Source: Streptomyces bacillaris
GTDB taxonomy: Bacteria; Actinomycetota; Actinomycetes; Streptomycetales; Streptomycetaceae
Length of the DNA stretch: 64,000 bases
Direction of reading: 5' to 3'
Assembly (NCBI RefSeq): GCF_003268675.1
Contig: NZ_CP029378.1
Coordinates: 1,488,001-1,552,000 of the forward strand
Below, in pieces: positions 8,691 to 16,243 of the stretch. The notes under the pieces are model-generated. The model saw only the letters and a list, made by a program, of their open reading frames with translations, did no database searches and was not told the DNA's origin. The translations under genes were made by a program, and so were the position numbers. Every line of letters begins with the position of its first letter. The stretch's first letter is position 1.

Positions 8691-9875
8691 CTACGCGCTG
8701 CCGGAGAACGTCCGGGGCGAGCTGAGCCGGCTGCTCGCGGAGGGCGCGGACCGGGCGACCCTGCTCACCCGCGCGGTGGCCCACCTGGGGACCCCGCCCT
8801 GTTACGTGCTCAGCGCCACCGGTCGCACGATCGCCCGTACGCCGACGGCCCGGGCCCTCCCGGCGGCGGAGGCGTCCCGGCAGCTCGCCTCCGCCCTGCG
8901 GGTGGCCCCGGAGGCGTCTCCGTACGGGCAGTGGTTCCTGCATCTGCCCGGGGCGGTGGAGGTGCCGCCGCGGATGCTGCACGAGATAGCCGAGGTGTTC
9001 GCCCAGTACCGGCAGGGATCGCTGCGCCGGGAGGCCGCGGCCCAGGCCCCCGCCCGGGAGCTGCTGGCCCTGGCCGAGGCGGAGAGGTCCGCCGCCGCCC
9101 CGCTCCCGGCGGCCCTGCGCGCCTGCGGGCTGCCGGAGCGGGGGCCGTACACGGTGATGGTGATGGCCACGGGGGCGGAGGAGAGCACGGAGGCCGACGC
9201 CCTGCGGGAGGTGCTGCGGCATCTGGCGGACCACCGGTTCGTGACGGCCCGCCTGGCGGGGGGGGCGGGACGGCGGCGGTGATCGCGGGGGCGGATGCGG
9301 AGGTCGCTGCGGGGGCGGATGCGAGGGTCGCTGCGGCGGGAGACACGGGAGCGGGTGCGGCGGATTCCGGTTCGCCGGGCGGTTCCCCGGACGGTCTGGT
9401 CGCCGCGCTCAAGGGACTCTGGCCCGCGCTGCGCGCGTGCGACGGAGCGACCCTCCCGTACGGAGGCATCAGCGCCCCGGCCGCCACCCCGGCCGACCTC
9501 AACGGCGCGCTGGTGCAGGCCCGTTACGCGCTGACGGCCGCGCGGCGGGCGGAGGGCCCGAACCTCACCGCCGTCGATGACCTCACGGCCCTGGAGGCCC
9601 TGCTCTCGGGGCTCCCCGCCGACGTACGGACGGCGTTCGGCATCCACGCGCTGGGCCCGCTGGCCGACGGCTCGAACCCCTCCCACCGGATGCTGCTGGA
9701 GACTCTCGACACCTTCCTCACCCACAACGGGTCCTGGGCGCGGACGGCCGAGGCCCTGCATCTGCACGTCAACACCGTGCACTACCGGATCGGGCGCATG
9801 GAGCTGCTCACCGTCCACGACCTGGCCCGCCTGGACCACAAGCTGGACCTCAAGGCGCCGCTGCTCTGCCGCTGA
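8685..9875 (+). pseudogene. PucR-family regulator, 5'-truncated and frameshifted
   Basis: The reading frame enters without a start codon at about 8685 ([20 protein letters not shown]) and runs to a stop at 9280-9282. The family resemblance then resumes in another frame after an 8-G run at 9258-9265 and continues to 9875. The second part holds the PucR C-terminal helix-turn-helix: ETLDTFLTHNGSWARTAEAL, then LHVNTVHYRIGRME. One additional G in the run would restore a single frame, so this site could be a real lesion, a sequencing error or slippage. PucR proteins regulate purine catabolism and commonly sit divergent from xanthine dehydrogenase genes. The N-terminal PucR domain is missing, exactly where the facing FAD-subunit remnant also loses its N-terminus. 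Confidence 0.75.
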
Positions 9876-9922
9876 AACCGACGGCGTACGTTCCCTGGGG
9901 TCAGCCCTGGTGGAGCCGGGGG

Positions 9923-10627
9923 TCAGCCCCTGCCGAGGGTGAGCGCGGTGCGCGGTTCCGACTGCGGGCGGCTGGCCCACAGGGTCCGTACGTGTTCCAG
10001 ATGGCGGCGCATGAGGGCCTCGGCCGCCTCCGCGTCCTGGGCGATCATCAGGTCGAGCAGCGTCACATGCTCCTCGGCGGAGTCGACCAGGACCCCGGCC
10101 TCGTCCAGCTCGGTGAGGCCGTAGAGCCGGGACCGCTTGCGGAGGTCGCCGACGACCGAGACGAGATGGCGGTTCCCGCCGAGGGCGAGCAGGTCGAGGT
10201 GGAAGCGGCGGTCGGCGTCCAGATAGCCGATGAGGTCATGGGCCCGGGCCGCCGCCACGATGGCCTCCGCCTCCGGGCGCAGGGCTTCGAGCTGGTCGCG
10301 GGTGGCGGTCCGGACGACCTTGCCGACGGTGGGCACCTCGATGAGCGTACGGATCTCCGTGTACTCGTCCAGGTCCTGCTCGGTCATCTCCGTCACCCGG
10401 AAGCCCTTGTTCCGTACGACCTCGACCAGCCCCTCACGGGCGAGGTCGAGCATCGCCTCGCGCACCGGGGTGGGCGAGACGCCGAACTCGGCGGCGAGGG
10501 CGGGGGCCGAGTAGACACCGCCGGGCTTGATCTCCCCCGCGATGAGCGCGGCGCGCAGGGCGTGGGCCACCTGGTCGCGCAGGTTCTCGGTGGGAGCGAC
10601 GAGCTTGCGCGACTGCAGGGTGACCAC
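9923..10627 (-). CDS. GntR-family (FadR/FCD) transcriptional regulator of the hydroxyproline operon
   Basis: A 234-residue regulator with an N-terminal winged helix (VYSAPALAAEFGVSPTPVREAM, residues ~38-60) and an all-helical FCD ligand domain with metal-binding His residues (DADRRFHLDLL near 140; EEHVTLLDLM near 187). FCD proteins typically sense carboxylates or amino-acid catabolites. GTG at 10627 has a GGAGG ribosome site six bases upstream. It is the last gene of the hydroxyproline catabolic run, 134 bp after the epimerase, and has its own upstream gap containing a candidate operator shared with the first gene of the operon. Probably it represses the operon and itself, with a hydroxyproline pathway intermediate as inducer; that is inference. 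Confidence 0.88.
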   Translation of the reverse strand: MVTLQSRKLVAPTENLRDQVAHALRAALIAGEIKPGGVYSAPALAAEFGVSPTPVREAMLDLAREGLVEVVRNKGFRVTEMTEQDLDEYTEIRTLIEVPTVGKVVRTATRDQLEALRPEAEAIVAAARAHDLIGYLDADRRFHLDLLALGGNRHLVSVVGDLRKRSRLYGLTELDEAGVLVDSAEEHVTLLDLMIAQDAEAAEALMRRHLEHVRTLWASRPQSEPRTALTLGRG

Positions 10628-10661
10628 GGCGTCCTCCGGGACCTCGGACTTCTTCGGTGCA

Positions 10662-10673
10662 ATGTCACGTTAC
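10662..10673. promoter_or_regulatory. Candidate GntR operator upstream of its own gene
   Basis: ATGTCACGTTAC lies 35 bp upstream of the GntR gene start. It matches the site ATGTCACATGAC before the first operon gene at 10 of 12 positions (ATGTCACRTKAC), with TGTCA/TKACR-like half sites. Autoregulation is inferred from this match. Confidence 0.5.
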
Positions 10674-10761
10674 CCGAAGGGAGTTCACCTCCGGAGGGGG
10701 TCGGGCCCCGGGACAGCGGCGGAGGCAGGGGCAGTGGGTGGAGAGGGGCATGGCAGGGGCG

Positions 10762-11763
10762 TCACAGCAGGAAGCCGTCCGGGAACGGATCGGACGGGTC
10801 GTGGTGGAACTGCGCGGTGCCGGTGATCCAGGCGCGCCCCGTGATGGTCGGGACGACCGCCGGTGCCCCGGCCACCCGGCTCTCCGCGACGAGCCGGCCG
10901 GTGAACGACGTACCGAGGAAGGACTCGTTCACGAAGTCGCGGTGCAGGGGCAGTTCGCCCCGGGTGTGGAGCTGGGCCATGCGGGCGGAGGTGCCGGTGC
11001 CGCAGGGCGAACGGTCGAACCAGCCCGGGTGGATGGCCATCGCGTGCCGGGAGTGCGCGGCGGTGGAGCCGGGGGCCAGGAGCTGGACGTGGTGGCAACC
11101 GGTGATCGAGGTGTCCTCGGGGTGGACGGGCGGTTCGGTCGCGTTGATGGCGGCCATCATGTCCAGCCCGGCCCGCAGGATGTCGTCCTTGCGGGCGCGG
11201 TCGAAGGGCAGACCGAGGCGGTCGAGGGGGAGGATGGCATAGAAGTTGCCGCCGTAGGCGAGGTCGTAGGCGACCGTGCCGTACCCGGGGATCTCGACCT
11301 CGCGGTCGAGGGCGACGGTGAAGGAGGGGACGTTGCGCAGGGTCACGGCGGTGGCCGCGCCGTCCTCGACGCGCACCTCGGCGACGACCAGGCCGGCCGG
11401 GGTGTCCAGACGGACCGTGGTCACGGGTTCGGTGACGGCCACCATGCCGGTCTCGACCAGTACGGTGGCGACGCCGATGGTGCCGTGCCCGCACATCGGC
11501 AGCAGCCCGGAGACCTCGATGAACAGGACGCCCCAGTCGGCGTCGGGCCGGGTGGGCGGCTGGAGGATCGCCCCGCTCATCGCGGCGTGCCCGCGCGGCT
11601 CGTACATCAGCCAGGTGCGGAGGTGGTCCAGGTGCTTCTGGAAGTAGGCGCGCTTCTCCCCCATGGTCGCGCCGGGTACGGCTCCGATGCCGCCGGTGAC
11701 GACCCGGGTCGGCATGCCCTCGGTGTGGGACTCCACGGTGTGGATGGTGCGGCGGCTGCGCAC
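10762..11763 (-). CDS. 4-hydroxyproline 2-epimerase (proline racemase superfamily)
   Basis: A 333-residue cofactor-independent epimerase interconverting trans-4-hydroxy-L-proline and cis-4-hydroxy-D-proline. Both catalytic cysteines of the superfamily are present: Cys91 in LLPMCGHGTIG and Cys254 in DRSPCGTGTSA. This argues for epimerase or racemase activity rather than the dehydratase branch, which has Thr at the second position. The genomic partners (D-hydroxyproline dehydrogenase subunits and the deaminase upstream) point to 4-hydroxyproline rather than proline as substrate. GTG at 11763 follows an AAGGAGC ribosome site. It is the first enzymatic step of the pathway although encoded fifth in the operon. 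Confidence 0.9.
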   Translation of the reverse strand: MRSRRTIHTVESHTEGMPTRVVTGGIGAVPGATMGEKRAYFQKHLDHLRTWLMYEPRGHAAMSGAILQPPTRPDADWGVLFIEVSGLLPMCGHGTIGVATVLVETGMVAVTEPVTTVRLDTPAGLVVAEVRVEDGAATAVTLRNVPSFTVALDREVEIPGYGTVAYDLAYGGNFYAILPLDRLGLPFDRARKDDILRAGLDMMAAINATEPPVHPEDTSITGCHHVQLLAPGSTAAHSRHAMAIHPGWFDRSPCGTGTSARMAQLHTRGELPLHRDFVNESFLGTSFTGRLVAESRVAGAPAVVPTITGRAWITGTAQFHHDPSDPFPDGFLL

Positions 11764-11823
11764 GGTGCTGCTCCTTGGCGGTGAGGTGGAGGCGTACGGT
11801 CTCGGGGCCCAGGGCTCCCTGGT

Positions 11824-12720
11824 TCAGTCGAGGCCGTCCACGAGCAGCTTCTCGGTCAACGCCCGTACGGTCGCGGCGTCCTGCGGGGAGAGCGGGGTAC
11901 GGGGAGGGCGGCAGGGCCCGCCGCTGCCGTCGGCCACCACGTCCTGGGACGCCTTGATCGCCTGGACGAACTCGGTCTTGGAGTCCCAGCGCAGCAGCGG
12001 GTGCAGCCGCCGGTACAGGGGTACGGCGGTCTCCAGGTCACCGGCGACCGCCGCCCGGTAGAGGGCGGTGCAGGAGCCGGGGAGCGCGTTGGGGAATCCG
12101 GCGATCCAGCCGACGGCCCCGGCCACGGCCAGCTCCAGCAGCACATCGTCGGCGCCGATCAACAGGTCGAGCCCGGGCGCCCGTTCGGCGATCTCCCAGG
12201 CCCGGCGCACATCACCGGTGAACTCCTTCACGGCGACGATGTCCCCGGCCTCGTGGAGCTGCGCCAGCAGAGCGGGGGTCAGGTCGACCCGGGTGTCATA
12301 CGGGTTGTTGTAGGCGACCACGGGCAGCCCGGCACGGGCGACCTCGGCGTAGTGCGCACGGACGGCACTCTCGTCGGCCCGGTAGACGTTGGGCGGCAGC
12401 AGGAGCACGGAACCGGCCCCGGCCTCCGCCGCCTGCTCGGCCCAACGCCGGGCCTCCGCACTGCCGTAGGCGGCCACGCCCGGCATCACCCGGTCCCCGT
12501 CGCCCGCCGCGTCGACGGCGGTCTCGACCACGCGGCGGCGCTCCTCCTCGGTGAGGGTCTGGTACTCCCCGAGGGACCCGTTCGGTACGACGCCGTCGCA
12601 GCCCGCGTCGATGAGCGAGCGGACGTGGTCGGCGTAGGCGTCGTGGTCGACGGAGAGGTCATCGCGGAAGGGCAGCGTGGTGGCGACCATGACGCCGCGC
12701 CAGGGACGGGACCGATGCAT
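11824..12720 (-). CDS. Dihydrodipicolinate synthase-family lyase, probable 1-pyrroline-4-hydroxy-2-carboxylate deaminase
   Basis: A 298-residue class I aldolase-fold enzyme. The Schiff-base lysine is in IVAVKEFTGD (Lys165) and the catalytic tyrosine in VVAYNNPYDTR (Tyr137), spaced as in DapA. In hydroxyproline pathways this family deaminates 1-pyrroline-4-hydroxy-2-carboxylate to 2-oxoglutarate semialdehyde, and the neighbours here are exactly the other enzymes of that route. True DapA is unlikely because no lysine-pathway genes are nearby. ATG at 12720 has an AAGGAG ribosome site. The last enzyme, 2-oxoglutarate-semialdehyde dehydrogenase, is not in this window and must be supplied elsewhere. 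Confidence 0.85.
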   Translation of the reverse strand: MHRSRPWRGVMVATTLPFRDDLSVDHDAYADHVRSLIDAGCDGVVPNGSLGEYQTLTEEERRRVVETAVDAAGDGDRVMPGVAAYGSAEARRWAEQAAEAGAGSVLLLPPNVYRADESAVRAHYAEVARAGLPVVAYNNPYDTRVDLTPALLAQLHEAGDIVAVKEFTGDVRRAWEIAERAPGLDLLIGADDVLLELAVAGAVGWIAGFPNALPGSCTALYRAAVAGDLETAVPLYRRLHPLLRWDSKTEFVQAIKASQDVVADGSGGPCRPPRTPLSPQDAATVRALTEKLLVDGLD

Positions 12721-12782
12721 GGGGAACTCCTTCGTTCGCGTGGGCGGTTGGGGTGTTCGTCGTTCGGCCGGGCCTTCGAGGG

Positions 12783-14561
12783 TCAGGTGCCGGAGCCGGG
12801 CTCGGCCGAGGGGGCGGACTCCGCGAGGTCCCGGAGGGAGACCGGGCAGGAGAGTGGGCGGCGGGCCGGGGCGAGCCGGGCCGAGCCGTCGCCGCCCGCC
12901 GCGAGACAGGTGACGGCCGTCTCGCACATACGGCCCTGGCACCAGCCCATGCCCGCGCGGGTGAGGAGCTTGGCGCTCCGCACATCCCGGGCTCCCAACT
13001 CGTATGCCTGCCGCAGCTCGTGGGCGGTGACCTCCTCGCAACGGCAGACCTCGGTCTCGTCGGTGAGCCAGTGCGTCCAGTGGGCGCCTGGGCGGTGGAC
13101 GCCCGCCATGAGGTCGGCGAAGCGGCGTTGCCGGGCGGTGGTGGTCGTCGCCCTCACCCACCCGCGCCCGCGCTCGTGTCCCTGCCCGCGCTGGTGGAGC
13201 GATGCCATCATGCTCAGGGCCGCCGCCCTCCCTTCCTCCAGGGCCAGTTCGACACCGCCGATGCCGGTGGATTCGCCCGCCGCCCACAACCCGGCGATAT
13301 CGGTGCGCTGTTGGTCGTCGACGGCGACGGCGGGTGTTCCGTCCGGAGCGGTGCGGAGGGTGCAGCCCAGGGCGACGGCGAGTTCGAGCTGAGGAACGAG
13401 GCCGTGGCCGACGGCGAGCGCGTCACAGGCGATCCGTACCTCGGTCCCGGCCACCGGCCGCCACTCGCGGTCGAGCGTGGCGAGGGTGACCGCCTCGACC
13501 CGGTCCGTACCGTGCGCCCGGACGACCGCGCTGCGGGTGCGCACCCGGATCCCGTACCGCAGCAGCTCCCCCGCGAGCCGGGCCCCTTCCACCGCCTTCG
13601 CCGGGTTACGGACGAGGGCGCCGGGGCGGGAGGCGTAGGCGGCGTACGAGGCGGCCTCGGCCAGCACCGGAATCTCGGCGCCCGCCTCCGCGAGGGAGAC
13701 GGCGACGGCGAGCAGGAGCGGCCCGCTCCCGGCAACGACAATGCGCCGACCGGGCAAGGCACAGGAGTCCTTGAGCACGGCCTGGGCCCCACCGGCGGCG
13801 ACCACACCGGGCAGGGTCCAGCCGGGAAAGGGGAGTTGGCGCTCGTAGGCACCGGTCGCGAGGAGGAGGAAGCGGGCCGTGGTGACGTGGATGCCGGGGG
13901 CGGGTGCGTCGGGGGTGGGTGTGTTGGGGGCGAGCGCGCCGGAGGCCGGTGCATCGGTTTCCGGTGCGGGCCCGGTCGGCGCCCCGTCGACCGGGACATG
14001 GCGGAGCGTCCAGTAGCCCCGGTCCCAGTCCCGGCCCCGGTCCGGGCCTGCCGCCGGGTCGCCGCCTTCGGCCGTCCAGACATGGCGACGCGGGAGGTGG
14101 GTGATCCGCCCGTCCCGCAGGTGCGCCGCGAATCGGGCGGACAGGGCGGCGAAGGTGGCCCGCTTGCGGTGGACGGCCTTGCCGCCCCGGGCGAGGGTGA
14201 GACGGGGGGCGGGGCTGGGGAGGGGGGCGGGGCCGGGAGCGGAGTCGGAGGCGAGACCGGGGACAGAGCCGGGAGCGGGGCCGAGGCCGGAGGCAGGGCC
14301 GGGAGCGGGGACGGGGCCACGGGCGGGGCCCAGGCCGGGGGCGGCCTGGCGGAAGTACTGGCCGCCCGGCCGTTCCGATGCGTCGATCAGCACCACCCGC
14401 AGACCCCCGTCAGCTGCGGTGACGGCGGCGGCCAGGCCTGCGGGCCCGGCACCGACGACCGCCAGATCGAAGCCGCCGGACGCGCGGTGGGCACCACCCT
14501 CCGTACGGCCGGAGGCAGCCCCGCAGCTCCCCCGCCCGACGTCAGCTGCCGAGCGCACCAT
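12783..14561 (-). CDS. D-hydroxyproline dehydrogenase alpha subunit (NAD(P)/FAD oxidoreductase, HcnB-like)
   Basis: A ~592-residue flavoprotein subunit. The N-terminus has the dinucleotide motif DLAVVGAGPAGLAAAV, with a second Rossmann motif (RRIVVAGSGPLLLAVAV) mid-protein. The C-terminus has a BFD-like iron-sulphur site with cysteines in EVCRCEEV and GMGWCQGRMCE. This layout is that of HcnB/opine oxidase A subunits. ATG at 14561 overlaps the end of the ferredoxin-like subunit gene by 20 bp. Oddly, two low-complexity inserts of repeated Gly-Pro-Ala units (about 45 and 35 residues) interrupt the FAD domain near plus-strand 14200-14350 and 13890-13990. These are not typical of the family and may be surface loops expanded by replication slippage. 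The subunit oxidises the D-amino acid together with the next two. Confidence 0.85.
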   Translation of the reverse strand: MVRSAADVGRGSCGAASGRTEGGAHRASGGFDLAVVGAGPAGLAAAVTAADGGLRVVLIDASERPGGQYFRQAAPGLGPARGPVPAPGPASGLGPAPGSVPGLASDSAPGPAPLPSPAPRLTLARGGKAVHRKRATFAALSARFAAHLRDGRITHLPRRHVWTAEGGDPAAGPDRGRDWDRGYWTLRHVPVDGAPTGPAPETDAPASGALAPNTPTPDAPAPGIHVTTARFLLLATGAYERQLPFPGWTLPGVVAAGGAQAVLKDSCALPGRRIVVAGSGPLLLAVAVSLAEAGAEIPVLAEAASYAAYASRPGALVRNPAKAVEGARLAGELLRYGIRVRTRSAVVRAHGTDRVEAVTLATLDREWRPVAGTEVRIACDALAVGHGLVPQLELAVALGCTLRTAPDGTPAVAVDDQQRTDIAGLWAAGESTGIGGVELALEEGRAAALSMMASLHQRGQGHERGRGWVRATTTTARQRRFADLMAGVHRPGAHWTHWLTDETEVCRCEEVTAHELRQAYELGARDVRSAKLLTRAGMGWCQGRMCETAVTCLAAGGDGSARLAPARRPLSCPVSLRDLAESAPSAEPGSGT

Positions 14562-14898
14562 GCCCGTGTCCTTCCTGCGAGGTGACCGCATCGCCCTCCG
14601 ACACCCTGACAAGACAGGCACGTTGGCCGGGTACGCCGTTGACGACGACCAGACAGTCGAAGCAGACGCCCATCCCGCAAAACGCCCCGCGCGGTCGGCC
14701 GCCGCCGCGTGTCGTGCGCAAGGTGACGATGCCGTGGCCCCAGAGGGCGCCCGCGATGCTCTGCCCTCGGCGGGCGGCAAGGGCACGGCCGTCAAAGGCG
14801 AAGCGAACAACGTCCGTGTCCCCCTCCACCTCGCCCTCCGCACCTCCCGCGCCTCGCACGCCTCCCGTATCAACGGATGGCTCGGACCGGTTACGCAT
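14542..14898 (-). CDS. D-hydroxyproline dehydrogenase gamma subunit ((2Fe-2S) ferredoxin-like, HcnA-like)
   Basis: A 118-residue [2Fe-2S] protein. The cluster ligands are visible as Cx4Cx2C in AFCGMGVCFDCLV plus a later Cys in GQRACLVR, the plant-type arrangement seen in HcnA and sarcosine/opine oxidase small subunits. It passes electrons between the flavins of the two large subunits. ATG at 14898 is preceded by GGAGGAG. It lies 42 bp after the beta subunit and overlaps the alpha subunit start, so the three are probably made stoichiometrically. Confidence 0.87.
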   Translation of the reverse strand: MRNRSEPSVDTGGVRGAGGAEGEVEGDTDVVRFAFDGRALAARRGQSIAGALWGHGIVTLRTTRGGGRPRGAFCGMGVCFDCLVVVNGVPGQRACLVRVSEGDAVTSQEGHGHGALGS

Positions 14899-14940
14899 GG
14901 ACCACTCCTCCCCTCTCAGATCCCACGCTCAGGCTCAGGC

Positions 14941-16098
14941 TCACGTCGGCAGCGGATCGGCGGCGGACTCGACCAGCCTCCCCGGATCGAAGGGCGTGGC
15001 ATCCAACCCCACCTTCTCGCCCACCACTTGCCGGGCGATGACCATCCCGGTCGCCGGAGCGAGGCCGATCCCGGCGCCTTCGTGGCCGCAGGCGTGGTAG
15101 AGGCCGGGGACGTACGGGTCGGGGCCGATGGCCGGCAGATGGTCGGGCAGATACGGGCGGAAGCCGCAGTAGACACGGAGGACGCGCACCTGCGCGAGCA
15201 CCGGGAAGAGGCCGGTCGCGGCGGCGGCCAGCCGGTGGACGGCCTCGGCCGAGAGGCGGCGGTCGAACCCCACCCGTTCCCGGCTGGCGCCGATGAGGAC
15301 GGGCCCGGCGGGCGTGCCCTCCACGACGGGCGAGGTCTGCAACCCGGCGTCCCCGCTGGCCACATCGGCGACGTACCCGGCCGCGTACACCTTGTGGCGG
15401 ATGAGCGGGGGCAGGGGTTCGGTGACGAGGACGAAGCCCCGGCGCGGCTGGACGGGGAGACAGGAGCCCGCCAGCTCCGCGACCCGGTCCGCCCAGGTGC
15501 CCGCCGCGTTCACGACGGCCCCGGTGAGCAGCCGTCGGCGCGGGGTCCGTATGCCGCTCACCCGGCCGTCCGGGGTGGTCGTCACGGCCGTGACCTCCTC
15601 CCCCAGGAAGATCCGCGCCCCCGCTCGCCCCGCGCACTCCAGCAGCCGGGCGGCCGCCCGCGCCGGCTGCACCTGGGCGTCCTCGGGGTAGTGGAACCCT
15701 CCGGCGAGCCCGGGCGCGAGGTGGGGCTCCTGTTCACGGAGTCCGTCGGCACCGACCTCCTCCACGGCAACCCCGGCCCGCCCTTGGGCGTCAGCGAACT
15801 CCCTTAACAGAGAAAGCTGTTCACCGTCCTCTGCCACGACGATCCCGCCCTTGGACTCGAACTCGACATCCTTGGGGAGCACATGGGCCAGCTCGCCCCA
15901 GAGCGCGAGCGACATCCGGGCCAACTCGAGCTCCGGGCCGGGTTCCTTGTCCGAGACGAGGAGGTTTCCCTCGCCCGAGCCGCTGGTGCCACCGGCGACC
16001 GGCCCCCGGTCGACGACGGCCACCGACAGACCGGCCCGGGCCGCGTAGTAGGCACACGCGGCACCGACGGTTCCGGCGCCGATCACGACGAGATCCAC
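14941..16098 (-). CDS. D-hydroxyproline dehydrogenase beta subunit (FAD-dependent DAO family, HcnC-like)
   Basis: A ~385-residue FAD oxidoreductase of the D-amino acid oxidase fold. The dinucleotide motif VVIGAGTVGAACAYYAA is at the extreme N-terminus and the C-terminal HACGHEGAGIGLAPATG glycine-rich segment closes the FAD site. I prefer the GTG at 16098 because AAGGGAG lies five bases upstream; a GTG at 16116 is in frame but lacks such a site. Codon 98 is TTA (plus-strand 15805-15807) inside a short run of otherwise rare codons. TTA is read only by the bldA tRNA in Streptomyces, so the first operon gene may be developmentally gated. A candidate GntR operator lies immediately upstream. Confidence 0.87.
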   Translation of the reverse strand: MDLVVIGAGTVGAACAYYAARAGLSVAVVDRGPVAGGTSGSGEGNLLVSDKEPGPELELARMSLALWGELAHVLPKDVEFESKGGIVVAEDGEQLSLLREFADAQGRAGVAVEEVGADGLREQEPHLAPGLAGGFHYPEDAQVQPARAAARLLECAGRAGARIFLGEEVTAVTTTPDGRVSGIRTPRRRLLTGAVVNAAGTWADRVAELAGSCLPVQPRRGFVLVTEPLPPLIRHKVYAAGYVADVASGDAGLQTSPVVEGTPAGPVLIGASRERVGFDRRLSAEAVHRLAAAATGLFPVLAQVRVLRVYCGFRPYLPDHLPAIGPDPYVPGLYHACGHEGAGIGLAPATGMVIARQVVGEKVGLDATPFDPGRLVESAADPLPT

Positions 16099-16125
16099 GG
16101 ACTCTCCCTTGAGCACGCCGGTAAC

Positions 16126-16137
16126 ATGTCACATGAC
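16126..16137. promoter_or_regulatory. Candidate GntR operator before the hydroxyproline operon
   Basis: ATGTCACATGAC sits ~30 bp upstream of the beta-subunit start codon, containing TGTCA and TGACG half sites. It matches the site in front of the GntR gene (10662-10673). The position is compatible with repression of operon transcription. Confidence 0.5.
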
Positions 16138-16189
16138 GCAGCGCCTGCCAAGACCCGCTCCCGGTCGGCCGATCCACTTCCGGCCGGTT

Positions 16190-16228
16190 CGGTCCGTTCC
16201 CGGCCCAGGACCGGCCGGGAACGGACCG
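16190..16228 (-). terminator. Strong hairpin terminator after the collagenase gene
   Basis: CGGTCCGTTCCCGGCC and its exact reverse complement form a perfect 16-bp stem with a 7-base loop, 15 bp beyond the collagenase stop. There is no U-tract, which is common for Streptomyces terminators. It should separate collagenase transcription from the hydroxyproline operon. Confidence 0.85.
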
Positions 16229-16243
16229 ATCGCGCGTGCGCGC

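Noticed and set aside
9258..9265. Treating the G-run in the PucR gene as programmed frameshifting
   Set aside because: No slippery heptamer or downstream structure seen, and the gene is also missing its 5' end, so decay or sequencing error is simpler.
11824..12720. Reading the DapA-family gene as lysine-biosynthesis dapA
   Set aside because: Neighbouring epimerase and D-hydroxyproline dehydrogenase subunits point to hydroxyproline degradation; no lysine genes nearby.
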